A DNA stretch of 64,000 nt from Clostridium estertheticum (GTDB taxonomy: Bacteria > Bacillota > Clostridia > Clostridiales > Clostridiaceae): positions 1,302,001 through 1,366,000 of the forward strand of contig NZ_CP086239.1 in the NCBI RefSeq assembly GCF_026650985.1, in the 5' to 3' direction. Within the stretch, counting starts at the first letter, position 1; each line of letters starts with the position of its first letter. The notes below the pieces were generated by a model. It was not told the DNA's origin. It worked only from the letters and a program-made list of their open reading frames with translations, and made no database searches. Of the stretch, positions 8,818 through 18,365 are shown piece after piece. Made by a program: the position numbers and the translations under genes.

Positions 8818-9796
8818 AATTATACAAAATCAAAATTTAACGCAGAAAGAAGCTTATGATTTTATGAATGGGATAATGAAGGGAGAAGCAACTCCTGCTC
8901 AAATAGGAGGATTCCTTGTTGGATTAAGGATGAAAGGTGAAACAATCGATGAAATTACAGGTTGTGCAAAAGCTATGAGGGATAACGCAAAACATGTAAA
9001 TCTAATTAGCGATTATGCAATTGACACCTGTGGCACTGGTGGTGACGGAGGTAAAACTTTTAATATATCTACCGCTTGCGCAATAATTGCCTCCTCTGGC
9101 GGGGTAAAAGTAGCTAAACATGGTAATCGTGCAGTCTCTAGTCAAAGCGGAAGTGCGGATGTACTAGCGCAGCTTGGGATCAATATAAATATAGACCCAA
9201 GTCTTGCTGCAAACTTAATTGAGGAAAAAGGTATGGCTTTTCTATTTGCTCAAAACTACCATTCAGCTATGAAAAATGCAGCATCACCAAGGCGTGAAAT
9301 AGGAACTAGAACTATTTTCAATATTTTAGGACCATTAACAAATCCAGCTTTTATACGTGGACAGACCCTTGGTATTTTCAGTAAAGACCTAACGAATCCA
9401 GTTGCCAAGGTTTTAAGAAATCTTGGATCAGAGAGGGCCCTTGTAGTTCATGGAGAAGATGGACTAGACGAAATAACCACTACAGGTTTTACTTATGTCA
9501 GCGAATTAAAAGATGGAATTGTAACTGATTATAAAATATATCCAGAAGAATTTGGCATTAAAAGAACAATACTTGAAAATATAGTTGGAGGCAGCGCTAA
9601 GGATAATGCAGGTATTATTCTAAATGTTTTAAAAGGGAAAAAAGGACCTCAAAGAGATATTGTAGTAATAAATGCAGCTGCAGCTTTATATATTGGCAAA
9701 AAGTGTGAAACTATAAAAGATGGAGTATTACTCGCTGAAGAATTAATAAACTCAGGTAAAGCTCTAATGAAGCTTGAGGAGCTAAGATTATCATGA
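8795..9796 (+). CDS. trpD: Anthranilate phosphoribosyltransferase
   Basis: Transfers phosphoribose from PRPP to anthranilate. 333 residues. The PRPP-binding [17 protein letters not shown] and [17 protein letters not shown] segments are intact, as is the anthranilate-site Arg in [11 protein letters not shown]. The chosen ATG at 8795 is preceded by GGAGGTGAT at good spacing inside the end of trpG, favouring it over the second in-frame ATG nine bases later. Overlaps trpG by 23 bases and trpC by 4. Confidence 0.97.
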   Translation: MLKMVLSKIIQNQNLTQKEAYDFMNGIMKGEATPAQIGGFLVGLRMKGETIDEITGCAKAMRDNAKHVNLISDYAIDTCGTGGDGGKTFNISTACAIIASSGGVKVAKHGNRAVSSQSGSADVLAQLGININIDPSLAANLIEEKGMAFLFAQNYHSAMKNAASPRREIGTRTIFNILGPLTNPAFIRGQTLGIFSKDLTNPVAKVLRNLGSERALVVHGEDGLDEITTTGFTYVSELKDGIVTDYKIYPEEFGIKRTILENIVGGSAKDNAGIILNVLKGKKGPQRDIVVINAAAALYIGKKCETIKDGVLLAEELINSGKALMKLEELRLS

Positions 9797-10560
9797 ATAT
9801 ATTAGATGAAATAGTCAAAAATAAAATACTTCAGATTGAAGATGAAAAGATTCAAAAACCATTGAAAAATCTGATTAATATAAAACACAGAGTAATAAGA
9901 GATTTTGGAGGAGCACTTAATAAAAATGGCCTATCTATTATAGCTGAAGTTAAAAAAGCTTCTCCATCCAAGGGTCTTATTGATCCAGATTTTGACCCTA
10001 TTAAGACTGCTTTAAACTATGAAAAATATGGTGTTGATGCTATCTCAGTTCTAACTGAGAAAAAATATTTCTTAGGAGATGATAAAAATGTTCTTTTGGT
10101 TAAAGAAAATACATCTATGCCCATACTAAGGAAAGATTTTATTATAGATAAATATCAAATATATCAATCTGTTGCCCTTGGTGCTGATGCTATTCTACTA
10201 ATTGCTACTGTTCTTAAGGATAAACTTAAATCTTATTTTGAAATTGCAACCTCTTTAGGGCTTCATTGTTTGGTAGAAGTCCATAATAGCTTTGAAATAG
10301 AACTTGCCCTTGAATGTGGCTCAAAAATAATAGGTATAAACAATAGAGATTTAAGTAATTTCAATGTTGATATTCATACTACTGAGAAGCTAATGAAGTA
10401 TATACCAAATGATAAAATTGTAGTGTCTGAGAGCGGAATAAGTTCAATAAGTGATGTTTTGTATTTAAAATCAATCGGAGCAAGCGCAGTACTTATCGGG
10501 GAATCCTTTATGAGAAACCCGGATAGTGTTGAAACCTTCCTTAATGCCTGCCATGACTAA
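9793..10560 (+). CDS. trpC: Indole-3-glycerol phosphate synthase
   Basis: Ring-closing decarboxylase making indole-3-glycerol phosphate from carboxyphenylaminodeoxyribulose phosphate. 255 residues, TIM barrel. Visible motifs are [36 protein letters not shown] and the phosphate-binding VSESGI and AVLIGESFM. Starts by an ATGA overlap with trpD. Confidence 0.97.
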   Translation: MNILDEIVKNKILQIEDEKIQKPLKNLINIKHRVIRDFGGALNKNGLSIIAEVKKASPSKGLIDPDFDPIKTALNYEKYGVDAISVLTEKKYFLGDDKNVLLVKENTSMPILRKDFIIDKYQIYQSVALGADAILLIATVLKDKLKSYFEIATSLGLHCLVEVHNSFEIELALECGSKIIGINNRDLSNFNVDIHTTEKLMKYIPNDKIVVSESGISSISDVLYLKSIGASAVLIGESFMRNPDSVETFLNACHD

Positions 10561-11149
10561 AATTAAAATTTGTGGAATCAGAAGACATTGCGACATAGAG
10601 TATCTTAACGATCTGCTCCCAGAATATGTTGGATTTGTTTTTGCTAAAAGCAAACGGCAAGTAGACTGCGAGTATGCATGTAAATTAATAGAAAATTTGA
10701 GTAAAAATATTCAAAAAGTTGGCGTTTTTGTTGATGAAGATCCATCAGTTGTGATAGATATTGCAGAAAAATTACATCTTGATGTTCTCCAGTTTCATGG
10801 CCATGAAAACCAAGAATATATAAATAAGTTTAAAGGATATGAAATTTGGAAAGCGCTTAAAATTAATAACATTGAAAGTATTTCCGAAATAGGCCACTAC
10901 AAATGTGCAAAATTTCTTTTAGATAATAGCACTTCTGGTTCCGGAGAAAGCTTTAATTGGAACCTTGCTTATAAAAAAGTTGATGGGAATACCATTATGC
11001 TAGCTGGTGGATTAACTAGTGAAAATGTTAAGCAAGGGATTACAACATTAAACCCTTATGGGGTTGATGTATCAAGTGGTGTAGAAACAGATGGATTTAA
11101 GGATTATGAAAAAATAAAAGAATTTATTAAGAAAGTGAGGAATTTATAA
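10553..11149 (+). CDS. trpF: Phosphoribosylanthranilate isomerase
   Basis: Amadori isomerase of the Trp pathway. The family N-terminus MTKIKICGI starts at the ATG at 10553, giving 198 residues; a GTG at 10526 would add nine residues unlike the family. The ATGACTAA overlap with the end of trpC has no good ribosome site of its own, so translation probably depends on ribosomes finishing trpC. Catalytic Cys is in KICGI and the Asp in [10 protein letters not shown]. The phosphate-binding end has AGGLTSENV and DVSSGVE. Confidence 0.95.
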   Translation: MTKIKICGIRRHCDIEYLNDLLPEYVGFVFAKSKRQVDCEYACKLIENLSKNIQKVGVFVDEDPSVVIDIAEKLHLDVLQFHGHENQEYINKFKGYEIWKALKINNIESISEIGHYKCAKFLLDNSTSGSGESFNWNLAYKKVDGNTIMLAGGLTSENVKQGITTLNPYGVDVSSGVETDGFKDYEKIKEFIKKVRNL

Positions 11150-12324
11150 TGAAAGGTAGATTTGGAGAATACGGTGGTCAATATGCCCCCGAAACAGTAA
11201 TGAATGCAATTATAATACTAGAGGAAGAATATGAAAAAGCTAAAGTGGATCCTGAGTTCATAGCTAAATACAAATATTATCTTAAGAACTATGCCGGTCG
11301 TGAAACTCCATTATATTATGCAGAGCATCTCACAAAAAAATTAGGTGGGGCAAAAATATATTTAAAGAGAGAAGATTTAAACCATACAGGAGCTCATAAA
11401 ATTAATAATGCACTAGGACAGATACTACTTGCAATAAGAATGGGAAAGAAACGAATAATAGCCGAAACCGGCGCAGGCCAACACGGAGTTGCAACAGCTA
11501 CTGTAGCTGCAATGTTCGGACTTGAGTGTGAAGTATTCATGGGCGAGGAAGATATACAAAGACAATCTCTAAATGTATTTAAAATGAAGATGTTAGGTGC
11601 TAAGGTTACCTCAGTTACTACTGGTACAGGCACATTAAAAGATGCTGTTAATGAAGCTATGAAAGATTGGGTCAGTAATGTGGAAGATACTTTTTATGTT
11701 ATAGGATCTACCATGGGATTACATCCATATCCAACAATGGTTCGTGACTTCCAAAGGGTTATTGGAGATGAAGCTAGAAGGCAGATATTAGATTGCGAAG
11801 ATAGATTACCTGATTATATAATAGCATGCGTTGGTGGAGGGAGTAATGCTATGGGCATATTCTACCCTTTCATCGAGGATAAAGATGTAAAACTTATTGG
11901 GGTTGAAGCAGCAGGCAAAGGGCTAAATACAAATCAACATGCAGCAACTATCACTAAAGGTACTGTAGGTATAATTCACGGAATGAAAACATATGTACTT
12001 CAAGATGAAGACGGTCAAATAATGCCTGTTTATTCAATATCCGCAGGTCTTGATTATCCTGGAATAGGACCTGAACATGCTCATCTTCATGACATACATC
12101 GTGCTCAATATTTTAGTGCTACAGATGACGAGGCCGTAAATGCCTTTATGGAACTCACAAAAATCGAAGGAATAATTCCGGCTATAGAAAGTTCTCATGC
12201 AGTTGCCTATGCAATGAAACTGGCACCAACACTTCCAAAAGATAAAATAATTATTATTAATCTTTCAGGACGTGGCGACAAAGATATAAATACAATAGCG
12301 CAAATTATGGGGGTAAAGTTATGA
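11149..12324 (+). CDS. trpB: Tryptophan synthase beta subunit
   Basis: PLP enzyme that joins indole and serine to make tryptophan. 391 residues, TrpB1 type. The PLP lysine is in [13 protein letters not shown], the substrate carboxylate loop in [12 protein letters not shown], and the phosphate cradle in [15 protein letters not shown] overlaps the trpF stop by one base and trpA starts by an ATGA overlap. Partner of TrpA in the alpha2beta2 complex. Confidence 0.98.
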   Translation: MKGRFGEYGGQYAPETVMNAIIILEEEYEKAKVDPEFIAKYKYYLKNYAGRETPLYYAEHLTKKLGGAKIYLKREDLNHTGAHKINNALGQILLAIRMGKKRIIAETGAGQHGVATATVAAMFGLECEVFMGEEDIQRQSLNVFKMKMLGAKVTSVTTGTGTLKDAVNEAMKDWVSNVEDTFYVIGSTMGLHPYPTMVRDFQRVIGDEARRQILDCEDRLPDYIIACVGGGSNAMGIFYPFIEDKDVKLIGVEAAGKGLNTNQHAATITKGTVGIIHGMKTYVLQDEDGQIMPVYSISAGLDYPGIGPEHAHLHDIHRAQYFSATDDEAVNAFMELTKIEGIIPAIESSHAVAYAMKLAPTLPKDKIIIINLSGRGDKDINTIAQIMGVKL

Positions 12325-13112
12325 ATAGAATAGTTGAGAAATTTAATTATCTTAAATCAAAAAACGAAAAAGCATTTATACCTTTTATAACTGGTGGAGA
12401 TCCAGATTTAGATACAACCTTAGAATTAGTTCTAACTCTTGAAAAAGCTGGTGCTGATATAATAGAGATTGGAGTTCCATATTCTGATCCTATGGCAGAT
12501 GGACCAGTAATACAGGCATCCTCTACTAGGTCATTAGCTCATGGAACTAAAATAAAATCTATTATGGAAAAGGTTCACGAGATAAGAGAAAAGACGCAAA
12601 TTCCACTAGTATATCTACTTTATTATAATTCAATATTTAAATATGGTGATGTTGCGTTTTTTAAGAAATGCAAGGAAGTTGGTATTGATGGATTGATAAT
12701 TCCTGATCTTCCACTGGAGGAGAGAGCTGAAGTAATAGAAATTGCAGATAAATATGATATATGCATAATACCAATGGTTGCTCCAACATCGAAATCAAGA
12801 ATTAAAGCTATAACTACTCTTGGAAAAGGTTTTGTATATTGTGTCTCCGTAAACGGGGTTACAGGAACAAGGCAAAAACTTAATACAGACATTAAAGAGT
12901 ATATGGATTTAGTTTCTACGTATACGGATATGCCTAAAGGACTTGGTTTTGGAATATCAAATGCTGAAATGGCAAAGGCATACGCCCCTTATTGTGAAGC
13001 CATTATTGTTGGAAGTGCAATAATTAAATTGGTTGCTGAGGGTGGCTCGCGAAAGGAAATATTAAAAAGAGTATACGACTTTGCACTAGGTATAAAAAAT
13101 GCAATAAATTAA
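12321..13112 (+). CDS. trpA: Tryptophan synthase alpha subunit
   Basis: Cleaves indole-3-glycerol phosphate to indole, which is channelled to TrpB. 263 residues. Catalytic Glu in [16 protein letters not shown] and Asp in [11 protein letters not shown] are present, as is the phosphate loop [10 protein letters not shown]. Last gene of the operon; followed by a large foldback and then a terminator. Confidence 0.97.
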   Translation: MNRIVEKFNYLKSKNEKAFIPFITGGDPDLDTTLELVLTLEKAGADIIEIGVPYSDPMADGPVIQASSTRSLAHGTKIKSIMEKVHEIREKTQIPLVYLLYYNSIFKYGDVAFFKKCKEVGIDGLIIPDLPLEERAEVIEIADKYDICIIPMVAPTSKSRIKAITTLGKGFVYCVSVNGVTGTRQKLNTDIKEYMDLVSTYTDMPKGLGFGISNAEMAKAYAPYCEAIIVGSAIIKLVAEGGSRKEILKRVYDFALGIKNAIN

Positions 13113-13136
13113 ACAAGATGTAATCCATATAACATG

Positions 13137-13356
13137 TCTCCGTTTTGACTTGAAATAAGAGTTTGAAACGTGAAATTTGATTAAGAAATTCTAATATTTT
13201 GAAAATATAAAATCCTCTAACACTCACATTCGGCTTTCAGCCGGTTCGCTAGCCTTCCTTCCAGGAAGTCTCACGAGAATTTTATATTAGCAAAATAAGA
13301 ATTTCTAAATCGAATTACAATGTTTCTACACTTCTTATTTCTAGTAACTATGGAGA
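13137..13356. repeat. 220-bp imperfect foldback element (possible MITE or structured RNA)
   Basis: Left arm 13137-13217 and right arm 13275-13356 are imperfect inverted repeats over about 80 bases. Matching blocks, reading the right arm as its complement, are TCTCC, GAAATAAGA, GAAAC, GAT-TAGAAATTCT, ATTTTG, AATATAAAAT and CTC. The tip (13218-13274) is clearly richer in G and C and holds small hairpins (GGCTTTCAGCC; CTTCCTTCCAGGAAG). There is no ORF. It lies in the 385-base gap between the convergent trp and aro operons. It could be a miniature inverted-repeat element, a decayed foldback or a structured RNA; no second copy is visible in this window. Confidence 0.6.
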
Positions 13357-13392
13357 AATTTCATACTTTCATGCAATCATTCAAAATACAAG

Positions 13393-13445
13393 GTCACATA
13401 GAAATCATTATTAATTAAACATAATGGTTTCTATGTGACTAATTT
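13393..13445. terminator. Bidirectional terminator between trpA and aroK
   Basis: GTCACATAGAAATCATTA pairs with TAATGGTTTCTATGTGAC around an AT loop, followed by a T-rich stretch on the plus strand. It can end the trp operon (plus) and the aro operon (minus). Confidence 0.75.
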
Positions 13446-13497
13446 TTACTACATGATCATATAGACTAATTTATCCTGTATTTTTTAGAAATTCATG

Positions 13498-14001
13498 TTA
13501 TTTCGCCTGTGATTTTGTATATATTTGTATAATATCATTTACTACATCATTTATTTCACTAATATTCATTACCTCATAATCGCAATACTTTTTATAAAGT
13601 GGTCCTCTCTCATCAAACAATTTAGATATTCTACCTGGATCCTTTGCAAGTAAGGGGCGCCCCTCAATATTTATATCAGATACTATATTTTCAATTGGAC
13701 GATTGATATAAATAATAATGCCATTTCTCTTAAGATTTATTATATTTTCATATCTTTTAATTACTCCACCACCAGTTGAAATAACTACATGATTTTTTTT
13801 CGATAAGTCCATAACTGCAATAGATTCTATATCTCTAAATACATCCTCACCATTTTTAAATATTTCAGTAATTGAACGGCTTGTACTAGATTCAATAAAA
13901 ACATCTACATCTATGAAATCCATCTCTATTTTCTCTGCAAGTATTTCTCCAATTTCACTTTTACCACAACCGGGCATTCCAATCAGAACTATATTTTTCA
14001 T
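13498..14001 (-). CDS. aroK: Shikimate kinase
   Basis: Phosphorylates shikimate at O3 with ATP. 167 residues. Walker A is GMPGCGKSEIG, the shikimate-binding Asp-Val-Asp is in FIDVDVFIE, the glycine motif is STGGGVIKR, and the lid Arg is in EGRPLLAKD. Last gene of the aro operon, 3 bases after aroE. The start is an ATG at 13999-14001. Confidence 0.96.
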   Translation of the reverse strand: MKNIVLIGMPGCGKSEIGEILAEKIEMDFIDVDVFIESSTSRSITEIFKNGEDVFRDIESIAVMDLSKKNHVVISTGGGVIKRYENIINLKRNGIIIYINRPIENIVSDINIEGRPLLAKDPGRISKLFDERGPLYKKYCDYEVMNISEINDVVNDIIQIYTKSQAK

Positions 14002-14004
14002 ATT

Positions 14005-14829
14005 CTATTTCTCTACTCCTCTACCTACCTCTTCATAAATTTCATCAATTATTTTCTTTGTAATTTTAATATTATTCCATATTTCCTGAGCGCAGGTTGC
14101 CTGACCAACAAGCATATACAGACCATTAACTGCTTTTAAATCCGCCTCTTTCGCATACTTTAAAAATAGCGTTTCTTTGGGATTGTAAATCATATCTACG
14201 GCACTTGTAAATTTACCAATATATTTTTTTTCAATAGGTGAATTGTTTAGGTTTGGATACATTCCAAGTGGTGTACAGTTTATCGCTATGCTAGGCTCTT
14301 TAATTTCCTGAATTTCATTATAAGAAATCACTCTGCAAGAATTAAAGCTACTATTCTCCTTAAGCTTTGAAACATTTCTTGTCACTACAGTAATTTCACT
14401 GATTCCATTATTTAAAAGGTAATTCACCATAGCAACCGCTACCCCGCCATTACCAAATATCGTTGCTTTTTTATTTTCCACTTTTATATCATTTTTATTA
14501 AATAACATTCCAATTCCAAAGTAATCTGTATTATACCCAATAGTGTTCCCATTTTCAAACTTTATGGTGTTTACAGCTCCTATTGCTTTTGCCTCTGTAC
14601 TAATTTCATCAAGGAATTCCATAACTTTAATTTTATAAGGAATGGTTACATTAATACCTCTTGGTTTAATAACCTTAAACCCTTCCATAACCGCTTTAAG
14701 ATCTTTTTTTTCTACTTCAAACAAATGATAATAACCCTTCATTCCTAATTTATTAAAGATTTTTGAATGTATTTGCGGTGAAACACTATGTGTTAGTTTT
14801 TCTCCAAGTAGACCATATAACTCTGACAT
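14005..14829 (-). CDS. aroE: Shikimate dehydrogenase
   Basis: NADP-dependent reduction of 3-dehydroshikimate. 274 residues. Substrate motif HSVSPQIHSKIF, catalytic Lys in NVTIPYKIKVMEFLD, Asn-Thr in IGAVNTI, and nucleotide-binding GNGGVAVA. The C-terminus has NGLYMLVGQA. The ATG follows AGGGGAAG. Seventh gene of the aro operon. Confidence 0.96.
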   Translation of the reverse strand: MSELYGLLGEKLTHSVSPQIHSKIFNKLGMKGYYHLFEVEKKDLKAVMEGFKVIKPRGINVTIPYKIKVMEFLDEISTEAKAIGAVNTIKFENGNTIGYNTDYFGIGMLFNKNDIKVENKKATIFGNGGVAVAMVNYLLNNGISEITVVTRNVSKLKENSSFNSCRVISYNEIQEIKEPSIAINCTPLGMYPNLNNSPIEKKYIGKFTSAVDMIYNPKETLFLKYAKEADLKAVNGLYMLVGQATCAQEIWNNIKITKKIIDEIYEEVGRGVEK

Positions 14830-14859
14830 AACTTCCCCTCATCTCTTTAATAGCAATTA

Positions 14860-15981
14860 TTAAATATTGATTATCTCACTTCTATAATTACCCAATATTT
14901 TAAAATAACGACTATTCTTTTTTATTAGTTCAATTGCATTTATAATTTTATTTTCGTTAATATTTCCCTGGAAATCAATGTAAAAAAAATATTCCCATGG
15001 TTTATCTTTGATGGGTCTAGATTCAATTTTCATAAGATTTATATCATTTTCTGCAAAATGCTTTAAGACATGATACAGCGAACCTGCCTTGTGGGTAGTT
15101 GATAAAACTAAACTTGTTTTATTGCTTTTCGTATTTGACTCCATCTCTTTGCCAATGACAACAAATCTAGTCATATTTGTTGTATTTGAATTTACATTTT
15201 TTTGTAATATTTCAAGATCATATATCTCTGCTGCCTTAGTGCTAGCTATCGCAGCTAGCGTTTTATCGTTTTTATTTTTAACTAATTCTGCACTTTTAGC
15301 AGTACTCTTATAAGGAGTAAGCTTCCATTGTTTATACCCTTTTAAAAATTCCATGCTTTGCTCAAGTCCTTGCGGATGGGAATAAACCTCTTTGATATTA
15401 TCTAATGTTGAACCTTTAATTCCCATTAAATTCTGACTTATTTTTAGATATTTTTCTCCTGTTATATAAAAATCATATTTATTAAGAAGGTCATAAACCT
15501 CAGATATTGCACCAGTTGAAGAATTCTCTATAGGAATAACTCCATAATTTATTTTTCCATATTTAAGATCTAAAAATATATCTTCAAACTCACTTATTTC
15601 TTTTGTGTCCACATTTTCTCCAAAATATTCTTTTAATGCCTGTTCGCTAAATGAACCTGTAACACCATAAAAACCAACAATCAAATTCTTATCAGCAGGC
15701 AAATCTTGACTTTTATTTAGAGTTTTATCCTGAAACCCCCTACTTATTTCCATAACTGATTTAAAAAATTCTTCTACCTCTGAGTATAAATCCTTATTTT
15801 TAACGATGTTTAAATTCTTCTTTATAACTGCTTCTTCACGTCCTTGATTTAAAATGGCAATACCATTTGCCTTCTTATACTCAGCTACCTTTAAAACTGT
15901 TTCCATACGCTTTTCAAATAATGATACAAGACTAGCGTCAATTTCATCAATTTTATTTCTTAAATCATCTAAATTACCCAT
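14860..15981 (-). CDS. pheA: Bifunctional chorismate mutase / prephenate dehydratase (P-protein)
   Basis: Converts chorismate to prephenate and then phenylpyruvate for Phe. I place the start at the ATG 15979-15981 (MGNLDDLRNKIDEID), which has AGGAGGTG just upstream. An earlier in-frame ATG at 16026 lies inside aroC and would add 15 unlikely residues. The 373 residues comprise an AroQ-type mutase (about 1-85), a dehydratase domain starting VGFYGVTGSFSEQAL with the TTNMTRFVVIG catalytic segment, and a C-terminal ACT domain. The ACT domain carries ESRP (KIESRPIKDKPWEY), the Phe feedback site, so the enzyme is probably Phe-inhibited. Confidence 0.96.
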   Translation of the reverse strand: MGNLDDLRNKIDEIDASLVSLFEKRMETVLKVAEYKKANGIAILNQGREEAVIKKNLNIVKNKDLYSEVEEFFKSVMEISRGFQDKTLNKSQDLPADKNLIVGFYGVTGSFSEQALKEYFGENVDTKEISEFEDIFLDLKYGKINYGVIPIENSSTGAISEVYDLLNKYDFYITGEKYLKISQNLMGIKGSTLDNIKEVYSHPQGLEQSMEFLKGYKQWKLTPYKSTAKSAELVKNKNDKTLAAIASTKAAEIYDLEILQKNVNSNTTNMTRFVVIGKEMESNTKSNKTSLVLSTTHKAGSLYHVLKHFAENDINLMKIESRPIKDKPWEYFFYIDFQGNINENKIINAIELIKKNSRYFKILGNYRSEIINI

Positions 15982-15992
15982 TAGAACACCTC

Positions 15993-17063
15993 CTATATAA
16001 AATCTAAAATACTCATTGCTGCGCAAGCTTCAATTACCGGTAGTGCTCTTAAAACTATACAAGGATCATGTCTACCTATAACTGATATTTCTGAATTTTC
16101 ACCAGTTGCCATATCAATGGTATTTTGAGTTTTTGCGATTGAAGGTGTAGGTTTCATTGCAACTCTAAAAATCACAGGCATTCCATTAGATATTCCTCCA
16201 TTTATTCCACCATTGTTGTTTGTTTTAGTAAGCACCTTTTCTTCATATATATAAGGAACATCATTTGCCTTGCTTCCCCTGATTTTTGTTATTTCAAATC
16301 CCATTCCAAATTCTACACCCTTTACTGCAGGTACAGAAAATAACAATTGTGCTAAATTACTTTCTAGCGAATCAAAGAATGGTTCGCCTAGTCCACAAGG
16401 TAGATTTAATATAGAACCTTCGATTATCCCTCCAACTGAATCAGTTTCTTCCTTAGCTTTTAATATAATATTCTTCATTTCTTTCCCTTTTAAATCATCA
16501 AGCACAGGAAAATCTTTTCTTAGAACATCTGCTAACGTCTGTATCTTTAAATTAACACCATCAAAATAGCTGTCAAATACATTCCCAATACTTAAAATAT
16601 GACTTCCTATTACAATTCCCTTATCAAAAAGTATTTGTTTTGCTACTGCCCCTGCAAAAACAAGTGGCGCTGTAATTCTTCCTGAGAAATGACCTCCACC
16701 TCTGTAATCATTAAAACCTGAATACTTAACTTTTCCTGTGAAATCTGCATGACCTGGCCTTGCTAAATTTTTCAACTTGTCATAATCTTTTGAATTTTGA
16801 TTTTCGTTAAAAATAACGCCACAAAGAGGTGTCCCTGTGGTGTAACCATTAAAATATCCACTTAATATTTCAACTTTGTCTCCTTCTTTTCTTTTAGTTG
16901 AAAATTCATCACGTCCTGGTGCCCTTCTTTGCATTTCACCATTTATAAAATCCATATCAAGCTTAATGCCTGGTGGTAATCCATCAATAGTTATACCTAT
17001 TCCTCTCCCATGAGATTCTCCAAATATAGAATACTTAACTTTTTTACCCCATTGTCCGCTCAT
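15993..17063 (-). CDS. aroC: Chorismate synthase
   Basis: Makes chorismate from EPSP with reduced FMN. 356 residues. Signatures GESHGRGIGITIDGLPPG, RRAPGRDEFSTKRKEGD, ARPGHADFTG and FNDYRGGGHFSGR are present, and the C-terminus has GRHDPCIVLRALPVIEA. It overlaps the end of aroA by 20 bases. Its own AGGAGGG ribosome site sits within aroA, supporting the ATG at 17061-17063. Confidence 0.97.
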   Translation of the reverse strand: MSGQWGKKVKYSIFGESHGRGIGITIDGLPPGIKLDMDFINGEMQRRAPGRDEFSTKRKEGDKVEILSGYFNGYTTGTPLCGVIFNENQNSKDYDKLKNLARPGHADFTGKVKYSGFNDYRGGGHFSGRITAPLVFAGAVAKQILFDKGIVIGSHILSIGNVFDSYFDGVNLKIQTLADVLRKDFPVLDDLKGKEMKNIILKAKEETDSVGGIIEGSILNLPCGLGEPFFDSLESNLAQLLFSVPAVKGVEFGMGFEITKIRGSKANDVPYIYEEKVLTKTNNNGGINGGISNGMPVIFRVAMKPTPSIAKTQNTIDMATGENSEISVIGRHDPCIVLRALPVIEACAAMSILDFI

Positions 17064-18336
17064 TAATTTTCCCTCCTAGACTCTTAAAATCTTCATAAAA
17101 CCCTGGGTAAGATTTTTTAACTGCTCCGCTGTCCTCGATTGTAAGCTCCTCACTGCATCTAATTGAAGCAATAGCCATAGCCATAGCTATTCTATGATCA
17201 TTCCAACTGCTTACAACTCCGCCGCGAAGAGCTGGCTTCCCGTGAATTATCAGTGAATCCTCTTTTTCTATAATCTCCGCTCCAATTTTATTTAACTCTG
17301 TTGCCATAGCCTTTAATCTATCCGATTCCTTTATTCTAACTCTACCTGCATTAATAATCTCCGTTGTTCCCTCGCTTAATGCTGCAAGAACAGCAACTAT
17401 TGGTACAAGGTCAGGACATTGAGATGCATCAACAATAGTCCCTTTTAAATTTGATTTTGATGCCTTTAAAATACCATCTTTAATAGTAATATTTCCACCC
17501 ATATTTTTAATTATATCTACTATTACTTTATCTCCTTGAAGAGATTCCATATTTAAATCCGTACACTGCACTTCTCCGCCTAATACACCCGCAGCAAGAT
17601 AAAACGCTGCTTGAGAAAAATCACCTTCAACTCTGTAATCTATCCTATTGTAATGTTGATTACCCTTTATCTTAAATTCTCTATAATTGTTATTTTCTAT
17701 TTTTACACCAAATTTAGAAAGTACATCTAAAGTTAAATCTATATATCCAATAGATTCCATTTTAGTAGTAATCTTAATTATTGAATCCCCGTCTAATAAA
17801 GGAAGTGAATAAATAAGTCCAGTAATAAACTGAGAACTTACATCCCCTCTAAGTTCGAAAACACCAGGTTCAAGGCTTCCTTCTACCGTTAAGGGCAGAT
17901 TACCGTTATTTGTAGTGTACTTTATGTTCTGCTTATCAAAAATATCATAATATGGTTTAAGTGTTCTTTGTACTAGTTTAGACTTACCATTAAATACTAT
18001 TTTTTCTCCAGTCAGCATCGCTATAGGAATTAAGAACCTTAAAGTTGATCCGCTTTCATTACATTGTAGTTCATTACTTAGATTTTCACTAAGCTTAAAG
18101 GTCGGCTTACCTTTCCCACATACTTTAATGTTACTTGGTAATCTTTTAATATCAACTCCAAGTTTCTCCATTATTTCGCAAGTGGCTATTATATCCTCAG
18201 ACATACTAATATTATCAATAGAACATTTTCCATTACTTAATCCTGCTGCTATAACTGCTCTATGAGATAATGATTTTGACGGTGGAATTTTCACTTTTCC
18301 ATTTAAATAAGAAGGTTTAATTATAACAGATTTCAT
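17044..18336 (-). CDS. aroA: 3-phosphoshikimate 1-carboxyvinyltransferase (EPSP synthase)
   Basis: Transfers enolpyruvate from PEP to shikimate 3-phosphate. 430 residues. N-terminal PPSKSLSHRAVIAAGLS, ESGSTLRFLIPIA, and the RVRIKESDRLKAMATEL and SWNDHRIAMAMA motifs are intact. The PEP-site loop reads NESGSTLRF, where the Gly that separates class I and II enzymes cannot be judged without alignment. Fourth gene of the aro operon. Confidence 0.97.
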   Translation of the reverse strand: MKSVIIKPSYLNGKVKIPPSKSLSHRAVIAAGLSNGKCSIDNISMSEDIIATCEIMEKLGVDIKRLPSNIKVCGKGKPTFKLSENLSNELQCNESGSTLRFLIPIAMLTGEKIVFNGKSKLVQRTLKPYYDIFDKQNIKYTTNNGNLPLTVEGSLEPGVFELRGDVSSQFITGLIYSLPLLDGDSIIKITTKMESIGYIDLTLDVLSKFGVKIENNNYREFKIKGNQHYNRIDYRVEGDFSQAAFYLAAGVLGGEVQCTDLNMESLQGDKVIVDIIKNMGGNITIKDGILKASKSNLKGTIVDASQCPDLVPIVAVLAALSEGTTEIINAGRVRIKESDRLKAMATELNKIGAEIIEKEDSLIIHGKPALRGGVVSSWNDHRIAMAMAIASIRCSEELTIEDSGAVKKSYPGFYEDFKSLGGKINERTMG

Positions 18337-18365
18337 TTTTCAGCACCCCAATTCAATATAATAAA

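Noticed and set aside
10526-10552. GTG at 10526 as the trpF start
   Set aside because: The added residues precede the conserved MTKIKICGI start and no ribosome site supports it.
13218-13274. GC-richer stretch suspected to be a tRNA or tRNA-like gene
   Set aside because: No cloverleaf, TTC-arm or acceptor pairing could be formed; it is the tip of the foldback.
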